This document shows positions 1 through 7,438 of a DNA stretch of 64,000 nt, piece by piece. A program made the translations under genes and the position numbers. Numbering within the stretch: position 1 is the stretch's first letter; each line of letters opens with the position of its first letter. The stretch is taken from contig JAGTRC010000006.1 of NCBI GenBank assembly GCA_018396725.1, positions 1-64,000 on the forward strand, given 5' to 3'. The notes below the pieces were generated by a model. That model was not told the DNA's origin and did no database searches. It worked only from the letters and a program-made list of their open reading frames with translations. This stretch comes from Candidatus Bathyarchaeota archaeon (GTDB lineage: Archaea; Thermoproteota; Bathyarchaeia; 40CM-2-53-6; DTGE01).

Positions 1-193
1 CTAAGCCGCCCACCGTGGGGCCGAACACGGCTGCGAACACCGCGGGTACCACTACGGCTACGCCCCAGAACCTCACCACCCCCACGATGGGGGCGAATAC
101 CCCGAGGTATGTGAGCAATCCCACCCCCGCGTAGAGGGCCGCGTTCACGGCTGTGGCCGTGGACTTCAGGGCCGTACTGGCATTGTACGCCAT
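1..193 (-). CDS. ECF-type transporter S component-like membrane protein (5' part only)
   Basis: The first 64 codons are visible, read from ATG at 193 toward the window edge; the rest lies outside. The peptide is hydrophobic, with an AALYAGVGLL helix, then VRFWGVAVVVPAVFAAVFGP ending in a TVGGL turn. This arrangement resembles the N-terminal helices of ECF vitamin-transporter S components, membrane proteins that bind a small substrate and dock on a shared energising module. The substrate cannot be inferred. A TATA-like TTTAAATAT run sits just upstream. The reading frame is clear; the family call rests on a short segment. Confidence 0.6.
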   Translation of the reverse strand, partial: MAYNASTALKSTATAVNAALYAGVGLLTYLGVFAPIVGVVRFWGVAVVVPAVFAAVFGPTVGGL

Positions 194-349
194 GGTCCTT
201 CTTTAAATATCTACGGCTAAAAGAAGCTTATCTCTAAATACTTTATAGAAGATGGAGGCTTCCAAGAAAAACCAGGCGGATACCAACCCATATGAATCGG
301 GGACGGCCTGGGCTAAAAGCCCCAGGAACCCACGAAGCCCCGTGGGCGG

Positions 350-1258
350 CTACAAAGGCCCCCGCCGCACGCATTTAACGACGGCGCCGCCCACCTCCCC
401 CACGCCCAATTCACGGGCTATCAGCTCACACTTAACCACTAGGAGGTAGGCTATTACGCCCCTTAAAAGCCCCTCGATCTCTGAGAGCTCCTCGTAGTTG
501 GCCTGTCCCTTGCATATTATCAGATCCGATTCCTTCAACGCCGCCTCGAGCTCCCGATCCAGCTCGTGAACGCCCAGCCCGCAAGTGTTGGATCCCGTGG
601 ATACGAGCCTGTCCACCGCCTTATCCAAACCTACCTCCATGGCCTCCCGGATCGTGGCGTCGTTCAGGCATGGCCTTTCCTTCACCACGGCGGTCACCCC
701 GCACCCCATACCCTTCAACTCCCTCATCAGGAGGATGTCGAAGACTATCTCACCGCAATTGTCGAGCAGGTAAAGGACGGAGCCTCCCCTCGAGGCGTAT
801 TCGTAGAGGAGGTCTACCTCATCCAATGCCAAGCCCTTATCCATGAACGCCCTCAGCTGAGCTCCTAGATCGCCCCTGTACATGAAGCCGCCCATCAGTA
901 CGCCGTAGTCCGCCGCGTTAGCGGCCACGCTGTACTCCACCGCGAGCCTAAACCTTCGATAAGGGGTTTCAGCCTTTGAGAGGAGCCTCTCCAAATTCCT
1001 CGCCAGCTCGAGGGCAACCCTATCATCCTCAGCCTTCAGCCTCCTGTAGGGGTCTTCGACCCGGCAAGCCCTGCTTAAAGCCTCGAAAACTAAACCGCTC
1101 AGGCGGCACGACGTGGATTCAGGGCTGATCCTCCTCCCCAGCTCCATCGAGGCCAAACGCATCAACTCCAGCCTCCTAGCCCTATCTTCGGCGACCATCG
1201 CAGCCATCCTGTAAGCGGCGGCGAGGATGCACGGGATGCACCGCGGATCAACCTTCAT
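350..1258 (-). CDS. DUF89 (ARMT1-like) damage-control phosphatase family protein
   Basis: 302 aa from ATG at 1258. The frame stays open further upstream, but the extension is unlike the family, whose archaeal members start just before a CxxC motif, here CIPC at residues 7-10. Other family motifs are LDNCGEIVFD in the middle and ICKGQANYEEL near the C-terminus, which carry the metal and phosphate ligands in characterised members. Characterised DUF89 proteins are metal-dependent phosphatases acting on damaged or reactive sugar phosphates; the substrate of archaeal members is unknown to me. The gene stands alone, convergent with nothing and separated by about 600 bases from the VapBC pair. Confidence 0.85.
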   Translation of the reverse strand: MKVDPRCIPCILAAAYRMAAMVAEDRARRLELMRLASMELGRRISPESTSCRLSGLVFEALSRACRVEDPYRRLKAEDDRVALELARNLERLLSKAETPYRRFRLAVEYSVAANAADYGVLMGGFMYRGDLGAQLRAFMDKGLALDEVDLLYEYASRGGSVLYLLDNCGEIVFDILLMRELKGMGCGVTAVVKERPCLNDATIREAMEVGLDKAVDRLVSTGSNTCGLGVHELDRELEAALKESDLIICKGQANYEELSEIEGLLRGVIAYLLVVKCELIARELGVGEVGGAVVKCVRRGPL

Positions 1259-1869
1259 CCCCCATACCCCTCCTCCAACCCGGGCACAGAGACCGATGAA
1301 CCCGATCCAACAGAGAAGGATAACCATATAATTTAAATCCTCATCGCCGGATGGGGGCTGAGGCGAAAGCCCCGCCAATCTCCCCGTTTTCCCCACAGTT
1401 TTTAGGGCGTTTTAGGGGTATTTTAGGGGGGAGATGGCGGTTTTCTCCTCGGCATCGAGCGGCTCGACGGCGTTAAAAGTTGGGGAAGCCTTAGGGAAAC
1501 AGGCGGAACAGTTGTGGAAGCCACAAGGATGAAGGGAAATAACCTATGAAACCTTAGTATCCCCCGCACCCCCCGGGGGGGTCCATGGGGTGAGCGTTCC
1601 TGCGGAGGGGCCTTCCCATGGATTTGGAGACGTTGATCGGCCAGCCGCTTAACTTTCCCATCCCCGATCAGGCGACGTCAAGCCTCCATCCCTTCGGGAA
1701 GTAAGGAAGTTTCCAAATAGGGGCGATTTTCCGTTACGTGACTCCAGTTTTGTATACATGAAAATCAGGAGGTTCAGCCGAAAAATTCACCTAGGAGCGA
1801 TCCAGAAACAGAGTATTTAAAATATATTTATATGTTGGGTTATTATATTACCCATATAGGTAATAAATT
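1259..1869. other. Intergenic stretch with a possible hairpin
   Basis: No coding sequence is convincing here. A pair of 8-base arms, TCCATGGG at 1582-1589 and CCCATGGA at 1615-1622, could form a stem with a GC-rich loop. The last 70 bases turn AT-rich (TTTAAAATATATTTATATG around 1815-1833) and are the probable promoter of the VapBC pair. Confidence 0.4.
1847..1864 (+). promoter_or_regulatory. Inverted repeat abutting vapB, probable autoregulatory operator
   Basis: ATTACC, a 6-base spacer and GGTAAT form a perfect inverted repeat ending five bases before the vapB ATG and following a TATA-like run. AbrB-type antitoxins commonly bind such repeats to repress their own operon; binding here is inferred. 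Confidence 0.5.
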
Positions 1870-2094
1870 ATGGGCAAAGTGATAGTTGAGAAGAGGGGGA
1901 GAATAACAATACCTTCCCAGATCAGGGCGATGCTGGGCATAAAGGAAGGCACAGAACTTGAATTATGCTTCGACAGCGGAAAGTTGATCCTAAAGCCCAT
2001 ATTGAGGGTTTCTGCCAAAGATTTATACGGCGTCGCTGGGGGGGAACACGTGAAAATCGAAGAAATAGAGGAAGCTTTAGGAGACGAAGGATAG
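1870..2094 (+). CDS. vapB: AbrB/SpoVT-family antitoxin VapB
   Basis: 74 aa. The N-terminal half is a swapped-hairpin AbrB domain (VEKRGRITIPSQIRAMLGI, then a GTELEL strand and KLILKP). The acidic C-terminal tail (residues 55-74) would be the toxin-wrapping segment. The antitoxin should bind DNA at the operator just upstream and neutralise the PIN toxin encoded 13 bases downstream in the same transcript. Confidence 0.85.
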   Translation: MGKVIVEKRGRITIPSQIRAMLGIKEGTELELCFDSGKLILKPILRVSAKDLYGVAGGEHVKIEEIEEALGDEG

Positions 2095-2107
2095 GAGACG
2101 AGACTTC

Positions 2108-2521
2108 ATGCCCGAAACCAGCTTCATAGACTCCAACATTTTCATTTACGTCATGTTCAAAGATCCATTGTACGGTGACATCGCACTTGACATATTGGAA
2201 AGGCTCGAGAGGGGAGGGGAGTTCGGCATAGTCTCAACCTTAATTCTAAGCCAAGTCTTTGCGCATTTAGCCAGGAGGAAGAAGTGGAATGCGATGGATA
2301 AATTCCTCGAGTACATCGGGGAAGTGCCGATGAGAGTAGTTGAGACGACGCTCGAGGATTTCCGAAGGGCGGGGGAGCTGGGGAGGAGGCTAAAACTAAA
2401 TTGGAGGCCCTGGGATGATTTGATAATAGCTTCACAGATGAAGAGGCTTAAAGTTAAGAAGATATACTCCAACGATGCGGACTTCGACGCGATAAGCGAC
2501 GTGGAGAGGATGTTTCGATAG
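2108..2521 (+). CDS. vapC: PIN-domain toxin VapC
   Basis: 137 aa. FIDSNIFIYV at residues 6-15 supplies the first acidic residue of the PIN active site. The middle acidic position probably lies in the helix after residue 40, and the C-terminal part WDDLIIASQMKRL followed by YSNDADFD gives the remaining acidic residues. VapC toxins are Mg-dependent ribonucleases, usually cutting tRNA or rRNA. All expected acidic positions appear present, so the toxin is probably functional. Paired with the AbrB-type antitoxin before it. Confidence 0.85.
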   Translation: MPETSFIDSNIFIYVMFKDPLYGDIALDILERLERGGEFGIVSTLILSQVFAHLARRKKWNAMDKFLEYIGEVPMRVVETTLEDFRRAGELGRRLKLNWRPWDDLIIASQMKRLKVKKIYSNDADFDAISDVERMFR

Positions 2522-2726
2522 ATGAATTATTACGTGAGTTACGTGAGCCCAGTGATCATGTCATCGGATTGGTTAATTAGCCCCTGTTTCCGTCATCGAT
2601 AATGGTTAAGCAGCCAAATTGCCCTTAGATAAGAGCGTTGCGGCTGGACCTTTATCAAAATATAGGATGAATAAAGTAAAGGATTTAAGGGGGGCGTGGA
2701 GCGCTCTCTTGATCTCCGGTAAGTGA

Positions 2727-3567
2727 AGCACCGCCCGAGTATTTGGCTGGGAGCCAACCATACATCCTAATGTCAAGGAATTATTTGAATTGATGAAGAA
2801 ACACAACATCAAAGGATCACTAATTACCAATGGACTGTTCGATAGAAATTTTCTAGAGATACTTGATTCAGAAGTTATCGCTCATGTTCAAATAAGCTAT
2901 AATGACTCTAATCAAAGGGGTGTTTGGGAGGAAAATTTGAAAAGATTGAAAGGGATTATGCCAAATATTTGTTTGAGGTTCAACATAGGATCGCTTGATG
3001 ATTCATATGAAGATGTTTTGAATGTGGCCAAAAATATAAAATAAACGAGCTCAGCTTTTCTTTAATGGCTCCTAACCCTCATGAGAACAATGTGTATATT
3101 CCATTCAAAGACTTGTTCAAGTTTTCCAAATACATAACAGATCTGATAAACGATGCCAAAGATTCAGGAATAAAGAAATTCCATGCTGGTGTATGTCTGC
3201 CGTTGTGCATATTTGATAAAAAACTAGGAGTTTTTTAATAAGCAATGTGAAATTTTCTGGTATCTGTTCTGCCGGTGCTATGGAGATGATAATTAATCCT
3301 GATCTTTCTTCTTTCCCCTGTCCAATAATGACTTTGCTAGGATCCAAGGATAGTATTGATATTCCATTTAATAAACTTAGAGAATTGTACGGTCCTATTA
3401 TAAACAGGATGAGATGACAGCTGCTGGCAAAAGAAGAATGTGAAAAATGTGTTTATTATCTAAGGAAGAGATGCCAGGGTGGCTGTTTAATCTACAAGTT
3501 TTTGAATCATAAAGAAGAAATTAACCAACTCCATAAAAAACAACTGAAAAGTATCAATAAGGATTAA
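2727..3567 (+). pseudogene. Decayed radical SAM/SPASM peptide-modifying enzyme
   Basis: Four blocks in shifting frames reconstruct the middle and C-terminal parts of a radical SAM/SPASM protein. The first (2727-3044) has GWEPTIHPNVKELF, matching the GGEPT motif, then SLITNGLF. The second (about 3040-3239) encodes APNPHENNVYIPF and an LPLC motif. The third (about 3234-3417) has GICSAGAMEMIINPDLSS and SFPC. The fourth (about 3426-3567) has CEKC, a six-residue gap and CQGGC, the terminal SPASM cysteines. The N-terminal CxxxCxxC motif is missing and at least three frameshifts separate the blocks, so the gene is dead unless the sequence is badly in error. SPASM enzymes typically modify ribosomal peptides; a peptide gene follows 52 bases downstream. 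Confidence 0.75.
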
Positions 3568-3581
3568 TAAGAATAATAAAG

Positions 3582-3589
3582 TTTAAATA
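3582..3589 (+). promoter_or_regulatory. TATA box of the peptide gene
   Basis: TTTAAATA lies 30 bases ahead of the ATG at 3620 in a very AT-rich stretch. That spacing suggests a nearly leaderless transcript, normal in archaea. Confidence 0.5.
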
Positions 3590-3619
3590 AGTCCAAATCA
3601 AAATTAATTATTAGATAGA

Positions 3620-4062
3620 ATGCTGCCTAAATTCAAAAAACACATCAGGGATTTCCTCGTAGGTGAAGAAGGTAAGATCTCCAAGAAGTCCGTAGTAGTT
3701 GGTTCAATAGTTCTCGGTGCAGTCGCAGCTAGCGTTGGACAGAAGGCAGCCGCCTTTACCTACACAACGAGCACTACCTCTGCTCCATGCGTAAACACTA
3801 CCTCGGCAGCACCACTTCTATCACGACATCAACTACTTCTACAACTACTGCACCCTGTGTTAGTACCACTTCTGGTCCCACCACTTCTAATCCCTGTGTT
3901 AATAGTTGTGTGTTTCCTTGTGTTCATAGTCCGCCCAACCCATGTGCTGGATGTGTTAGTGCTGGCACGACCGCTGGAACTACGTCTGGTACAACTGGTC
4001 AGTCTATAACAGAAATAGAATATAGAGATGGGAAAATAATTGGAAGGCACCGTATACGATAA
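3620..4062 (+). pseudogene. Thr/Cys-rich RiPP-like precursor peptide gene with one frameshift
   Basis: The first frame encodes a basic and then hydrophobic leader (FLVGEEGKISKKSVVVGSIV, residues 12-31) that ends in Ala-rich sequence and enters TYTTSTTSAPCVNTTS. About 3805-3820 the theme continues only in the -1 frame, as a run of Thr/Ser punctuated by TAPCVSTTSG, SNPCVNSCVFPCVHS and PNPCAGCVSAG, closing with the basic tail IIGRHRIR. The repaired product is about 146 aa with seven cysteines, all in the C-terminal core. Leader plus cysteine-repeat core beside a SPASM enzyme is the usual form of a thioether-type RiPP precursor. I do not recognise a named family. The frameshift may be decay or a sequence error; no clear slippery site is seen. 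Confidence 0.5.
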
Positions 4063-4072
4063 GCATTAAATC

Positions 4073-4891
4073 CTAATCTGGATATTGTGGATCGTTGTCT
4101 TTTGTCCACCAAGACAAAGATGAGGGGTCAGTTATATCTCTATAAGGATCTATACGAGATTTTCCAAAACCTCCGAATTGGAAATGTAAATGAGCATATG
4201 GTCCAGTCAGTTTCCCTGTATTGCCAGAAAGTCCTATCATATCTCCCCTCTTTAACTTGGTGCCTTCCTCCACTTTTCTTGAATTTAAATGACAATATAT
4301 TGTGAGTCGTTGGTCGAAGTGCTGAATAGTAATTCGATGACCATCATCATTATCATATTTACTTTCCACAACTTTTCCAGAAGCTGCTGACAAAATTTCT
4401 GTGTTTTGTCTTAGGAAAAAGTCTGTGCCTAAATGGTTATCATAGGTTTGGAATGAAGCTTGGATTCCCATCCAATCTTTTACTACTCCACGTCGCATAT
4501 CTACATCGACGTAACTCCTATGTCGCGTCTCTACAGTACGACTAGAAAACGGGAGTGTCAAATATCCTTCCATCAGTCCAACATCAAACTTTTGCGGCTT
4601 ATCCCTAGCAACAACATCATACCCTTTACTGATCTGTCTCACTTCTGCTGCAGATGTGCACATGTGCCTGAATTTCTTGTCCGCGGCTATGTCCAATCTG
4701 TACGGTCCGTCCTTTGCGTCCAGTCCATATTTGCCGTAATTATCGGTCTTAGTCTCGCATACGACTCTGTTAGATCTGTCCTTTAACAGAACGGTAGCGT
4801 TTGCGATGAACGGCTCCCCTGGGTTTACTGTCCCATTACCGTTGTAGTCGAAGAAGAGCTGTCCGTGAAGAGGGTAGAGGTCGTACTCGGT
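4073..4891 (-). pseudogene. 5'-truncated M23 family metallopeptidase with an SdrD-like B domain
   Basis: The open frame runs from 4891 to a stop at 4073, but its N-terminal 65 codons contain no ATG, GTG or TTG, so the gene start is lost. Those codons encode FFDYNGNGTVNPGEPF and TKTDNYGKYGLD, the pattern of the SdrD/Cna-B-like beta-sandwich of surface proteins. The C-terminal half is an M23 (LytM) peptidase: NHLGTDFF gives the first zinc ligands, and HLHFQF the HxH motif. M23 enzymes cut glycyl bonds in peptidoglycan or proteins outside the cell. A surface-type M23 protein is unexpected in an archaeon without murein. The truncation point lies next to duplicated tRNA-Leu sequence, and base composition is AT-rich, both suggesting transfer. 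Confidence 0.7.
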
Positions 4892-4905
4892 TTATTTTAC
4901 TTTTA

Positions 4906-4943
4906 CCATTTTACCGCACCATTTTACCGGTAAAATGGTGCGG
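4906..4943. repeat. Inverted and direct duplication of the tRNA-Leu 3' end (att-like scar)
   Basis: Positions 4914-4943 are a perfect 30-base palindrome made of the tRNA 3' terminal GCACCATTTTACC region and its inverse. CCATTTTACCG also occurs as a direct repeat at 4906-4916 and 4919-4929. The repeats include the last bases of the tRNA gene and its CCA. Integrases of archaeal elements often use tRNA 3' ends, so this is read as a rearranged attachment site; a terminator hairpin is an alternative. Confidence 0.5.
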
Positions 4944-5066
4944 GGGGTGGGATTCGAACCCACGAACCCCTTCGGGACAGGCGCCTCTTGCCAGCCTCTC
5001 CTCCTTATCCTTGTCCTCGTCGAGTCCTACAGGCCTGCGCCTTTGACCTGGCTTGGCAACCCCCGC
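4936..5066 (-). tRNA. tRNA-Leu (GAG anticodon) with a 43-base intron
   Basis: The acceptor stem is GCGGGGG (5066-5060) with CCCCCGC and an encoded CCA at 4938-4936. The T-arm GTGGG-TTCGAAT-CCCAC, a 14-base variable arm and the D-arm GCCAAGCCAGGTCAAAGGC are typical of archaeal tRNA-Leu. The anticodon stem CAGGC/GCCTG is interrupted. Removing 5030-4988 (43 bases) restores the loop CT-GAG-GC, a Leu anticodon. The intron then lies between positions 33 and 34 (one base either way is equivalent), not at the usual 37/38. Splicing at 37/38 would instead give a GTA anticodon, incompatible with the long variable arm. The mature tRNA is 88 bases with CCA. Confidence 0.85.
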
Positions 5067-5189
5067 CCCAGCAGGCACCCTCCACCTTGAACACAGCCAT
5101 ACGTAACCGATAAATCCTTTTCCCATCCATCGATGATTAATTAAATCTATAATTGAGCCCTCATATAAATTTGAGGATGGAGGTGCGAT

Positions 5190-5615
5190 ATGGCGATGGT
5201 TGTGGTGTCGAGGGAGGTCCGCCTGGAGTCTAGGCGTGAGCTCGACATCATAGATGTGTCCGATATGGTTCAGAGGGCCGTTTATGAGTCGGGCCTCGAG
5301 AACGGCATCGTGACCATATTCGTATCGGGCTCCACCGGGGCCCTGACCACCATAGAGTACGAGCCGGGCCTCCTGAGGGATCTCCCCGAGGCCCTGGAGA
5401 GGATCGCCCCCAGGGACATACCCTACGAGCATGAGAAGAGGTGGCATGACGGGAACGGCCACTCCCACGTGAGGGCGTCCCTGCTGGGTCCAAGCCTCAC
5501 CGTGCCCTTCATAAACCGCAGGCTCGCATTGGGGACCTGGCAGCAGATAATATTCATCGAGCTCGACGTGAGGCCCCGCTCGAGAAACCTCATCCTCCAA
5601 ATAATAGGGGAATAA
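5190..5615 (+). CDS. YjbQ/UPF0047 family protein
   Basis: 141 aa, the normal length of this compact trimeric beta-fold family. The diagnostic HDGNGHSHVRASLLGPS stretch is at residues 86-102, and TWQQIIFIELD near the C-terminus forms the last strands. Bacterial YjbQ has been linked to weak thiamine phosphate synthase activity, but the physiological role is unsettled. ATG at 5190 follows GGAGGTGCG, a good ribosome site. It stands alone between tRNA-Leu and gltX, convergent with the latter. Confidence 0.9.
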   Translation: MAMVVVSREVRLESRRELDIIDVSDMVQRAVYESGLENGIVTIFVSGSTGALTTIEYEPGLLRDLPEALERIAPRDIPYEHEKRWHDGNGHSHVRASLLGPSLTVPFINRRLALGTWQQIIFIELDVRPRSRNLILQIIGE

Positions 5616-5638
5616 CCCATCCAGGGCTTGTTTATTCT

Positions 5639-7411
5639 CTATTTGTGGGCGTAGTAGAGGTGTATGGATTCCCCGTCTATCCCGTCGACCCGGGCGAACC
5701 CGAACCGTACGAGTTGAACCGTCTCGTCCACCCTGGCCTCGAGCAGGGCCCTCTCACCCTTACCCTTGGAGGTGTGGGCGGAGGGCATGGTGACCGCCGC
5801 TTCCACGCATTCTTCAGGGTTGACCCATTGGATTATGGGTATGCCCCGCTCCCTAGCCTCTTCATGTCCCCTGCCCTCATAGGAGGCGTATGCTTCGCCG
5901 GGGCCGGCTCCCATGTAACGGGCGTTGAGCAGCCCCATCAGCCTGAAATGCTCCGAATCCTCTATGAGGCTTAGGTCGCTCCCCGCTATGAGGAGCCTGA
6001 TGGATCCGTCGGCTCCAGGCTTCACATGGATGGTCCTGGATCCCATCTCCGGATGGCTCGGATGATAGGGTATCTTAGCCTCCAAGCCTCCGGGCGCACC
6101 CTCCACGACCAAGTGTATGGGATCCTCCACGTAGAGGTACCTCTTGGAGGATGGCTCCAGGATCCTCCTGTTGTAGGCGTAGATGTTCTCCCAGCTTATC
6201 GTGGCGTCCACGGGTCTAGGCCCTATCTCCATTATGAGCTGCCTCAGGGCTTGGGGGGATATCCCCCTCCTCCTCAAGGCTTTAAGGGTCGCCAGCCTCG
6301 GGTCGTCGAACCCTGAAACCTCCCCTGACTCCACTTTCCTGAGGATCGTGGACTTGCTCAGGTCGGCGTCCAACATCCTCAGCCGGCCGTAATGCATGGT
6401 CTCAGGATACCTCCATCCGAAGTGATGGTAGAGGTACCTCTGCCTCACCGTGTTGGTGAGGTGCTCCTTACCCCTTATGATGTGGGTCACGGATAGGAGG
6501 TGGTCGTCTACGCCGCACGCGAAGTTGTATAGGGGCCACACCCTATACCTTCCCCCAACCCTGGGGTGGGGATGCCTCTCGGGATCTATTATCCTGAGGG
6601 CGGGCCAATCCCTCACGGCCGGGTTGGGATGGTTCAGCTCCGTCTTAACCCTCAGGACGGCCTCCCCCTCCCCGAACTCCCCGTTGAGCATGAGATGCCA
6701 CCTCTCCTCCTGGACGCTCCTCGGGAGGTCCCTGCAGGGGCATGGGAGGCCCCTCGAGACCCTAGACTTGAAGTACTCCCCGTCGCAGGTGCATACGTAG
6801 CCTCCCCCGAGGGCTAGGAGCCTAGCCGCATACTCGTAGTATATGGGGATCCTGTCGCTCTGGATGTACTCCTCATCCCACCTGCAGCTGAGCCATTCCA
6901 AATCCTCCCTTATGGCCTGGTAGAACTCCAGGGAGGCTTTCTTCAACCTGGGATCCGTATCCTCGAACCTCAGGATGAACCTTCCATCGTACATCCTAGC
7001 GTATTCATGGGATAGTATTATGGCCCTGAGGGAGCCCAGGTGGAGCACGCAGTCCGGGTTCGGGGAGAAACGGGTCGTAACCCTCCCGTAGCTGTAGGCG
7101 CTGGGGAGCGGCGGCAGCATCCTCTCCCCCTCCCTCTCCCTCCCCCGCGTCTCGGGCTCCCCGGCGCCTAGCAGGTGGGGATACCTCGCCTTGAGCTCCC
7201 TCTCCTGCTCCCCGAGGGGTTTAGCGTTCACCTCCTCGATCACACCCTCGACTATCCGGATGAGATCCTTCACCCTATCCCTGAGCGCGGGGTCCTCGGC
7301 GAGCAGCTTGGCCAGCACGGGTTTAAGCTCAGCCTTCCCCCCGTGCCGGACCGCGTTGGCCAGAGCGTATCCCCTGACGGCCTCGACTATATCCGGTTCT
7401 CCTCCAGGCAA
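5639..7411 (-). CDS. gltX: Glutamyl-tRNA synthetase, archaeal type
   Basis: 590 aa, TTG start at 7411 preceded by GGAGGGGAGGGGG. The N-terminal extension of about 100 residues with YALANAVRHGGKAE is characteristic of archaeal and eukaryotic GluRS. The class I catalytic core has the HIGH-like PNPDCVLHLGSLR and FEDTDPR near residues 115-155, a zinc-knuckle-like pair CTC and CPC around 210-230, and the KMSKS equivalent LSKSTI. The C-terminal third is the beta-barrel anticodon-binding region rather than the bacterial alpha-helical cage. Archaeal enzymes charge tRNA-Glu and often tRNA-Gln when GatDE is present. It is last of three co-directional genes after the lipid reductase and DUF2070. Confidence 0.95.
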   Translation of the reverse strand: MPGGEPDIVEAVRGYALANAVRHGGKAELKPVLAKLLAEDPALRDRVKDLIRIVEGVIEEVNAKPLGEQERELKARYPHLLGAGEPETRGREREGERMLPPLPSAYSYGRVTTRFSPNPDCVLHLGSLRAIILSHEYARMYDGRFILRFEDTDPRLKKASLEFYQAIREDLEWLSCRWDEEYIQSDRIPIYYEYAARLLALGGGYVCTCDGEYFKSRVSRGLPCPCRDLPRSVQEERWHLMLNGEFGEGEAVLRVKTELNHPNPAVRDWPALRIIDPERHPHPRVGGRYRVWPLYNFACGVDDHLLSVTHIIRGKEHLTNTVRQRYLYHHFGWRYPETMHYGRLRMLDADLSKSTILRKVESGEVSGFDDPRLATLKALRRRGISPQALRQLIMEIGPRPVDATISWENIYAYNRRILEPSSKRYLYVEDPIHLVVEGAPGGLEAKIPYHPSHPEMGSRTIHVKPGADGSIRLLIAGSDLSLIEDSEHFRLMGLLNARYMGAGPGEAYASYEGRGHEEARERGIPIIQWVNPEECVEAAVTMPSAHTSKGKGERALLEARVDETVQLVRFGFARVDGIDGESIHLYYAHK

Positions 7412-7438
7412 GGAAGCGGCGACCCCCTCCCCTCCTTT

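Noticed and set aside
1561-1570. CCCCCGCACC identical to ten bases of the tRNA-Leu 3' end, a candidate other end of the island
   Set aside because: Ten GC-rich bases in opposite orientation and without the adjoining TTTTACC; chance is a sufficient explanation.
3800-3825. Programmed -1 frameshift in the Cys-rich peptide gene
   Set aside because: No slippery heptamer or downstream structure was recognised, and the neighbouring maturase is decayed, so mutation or sequence error is simpler.
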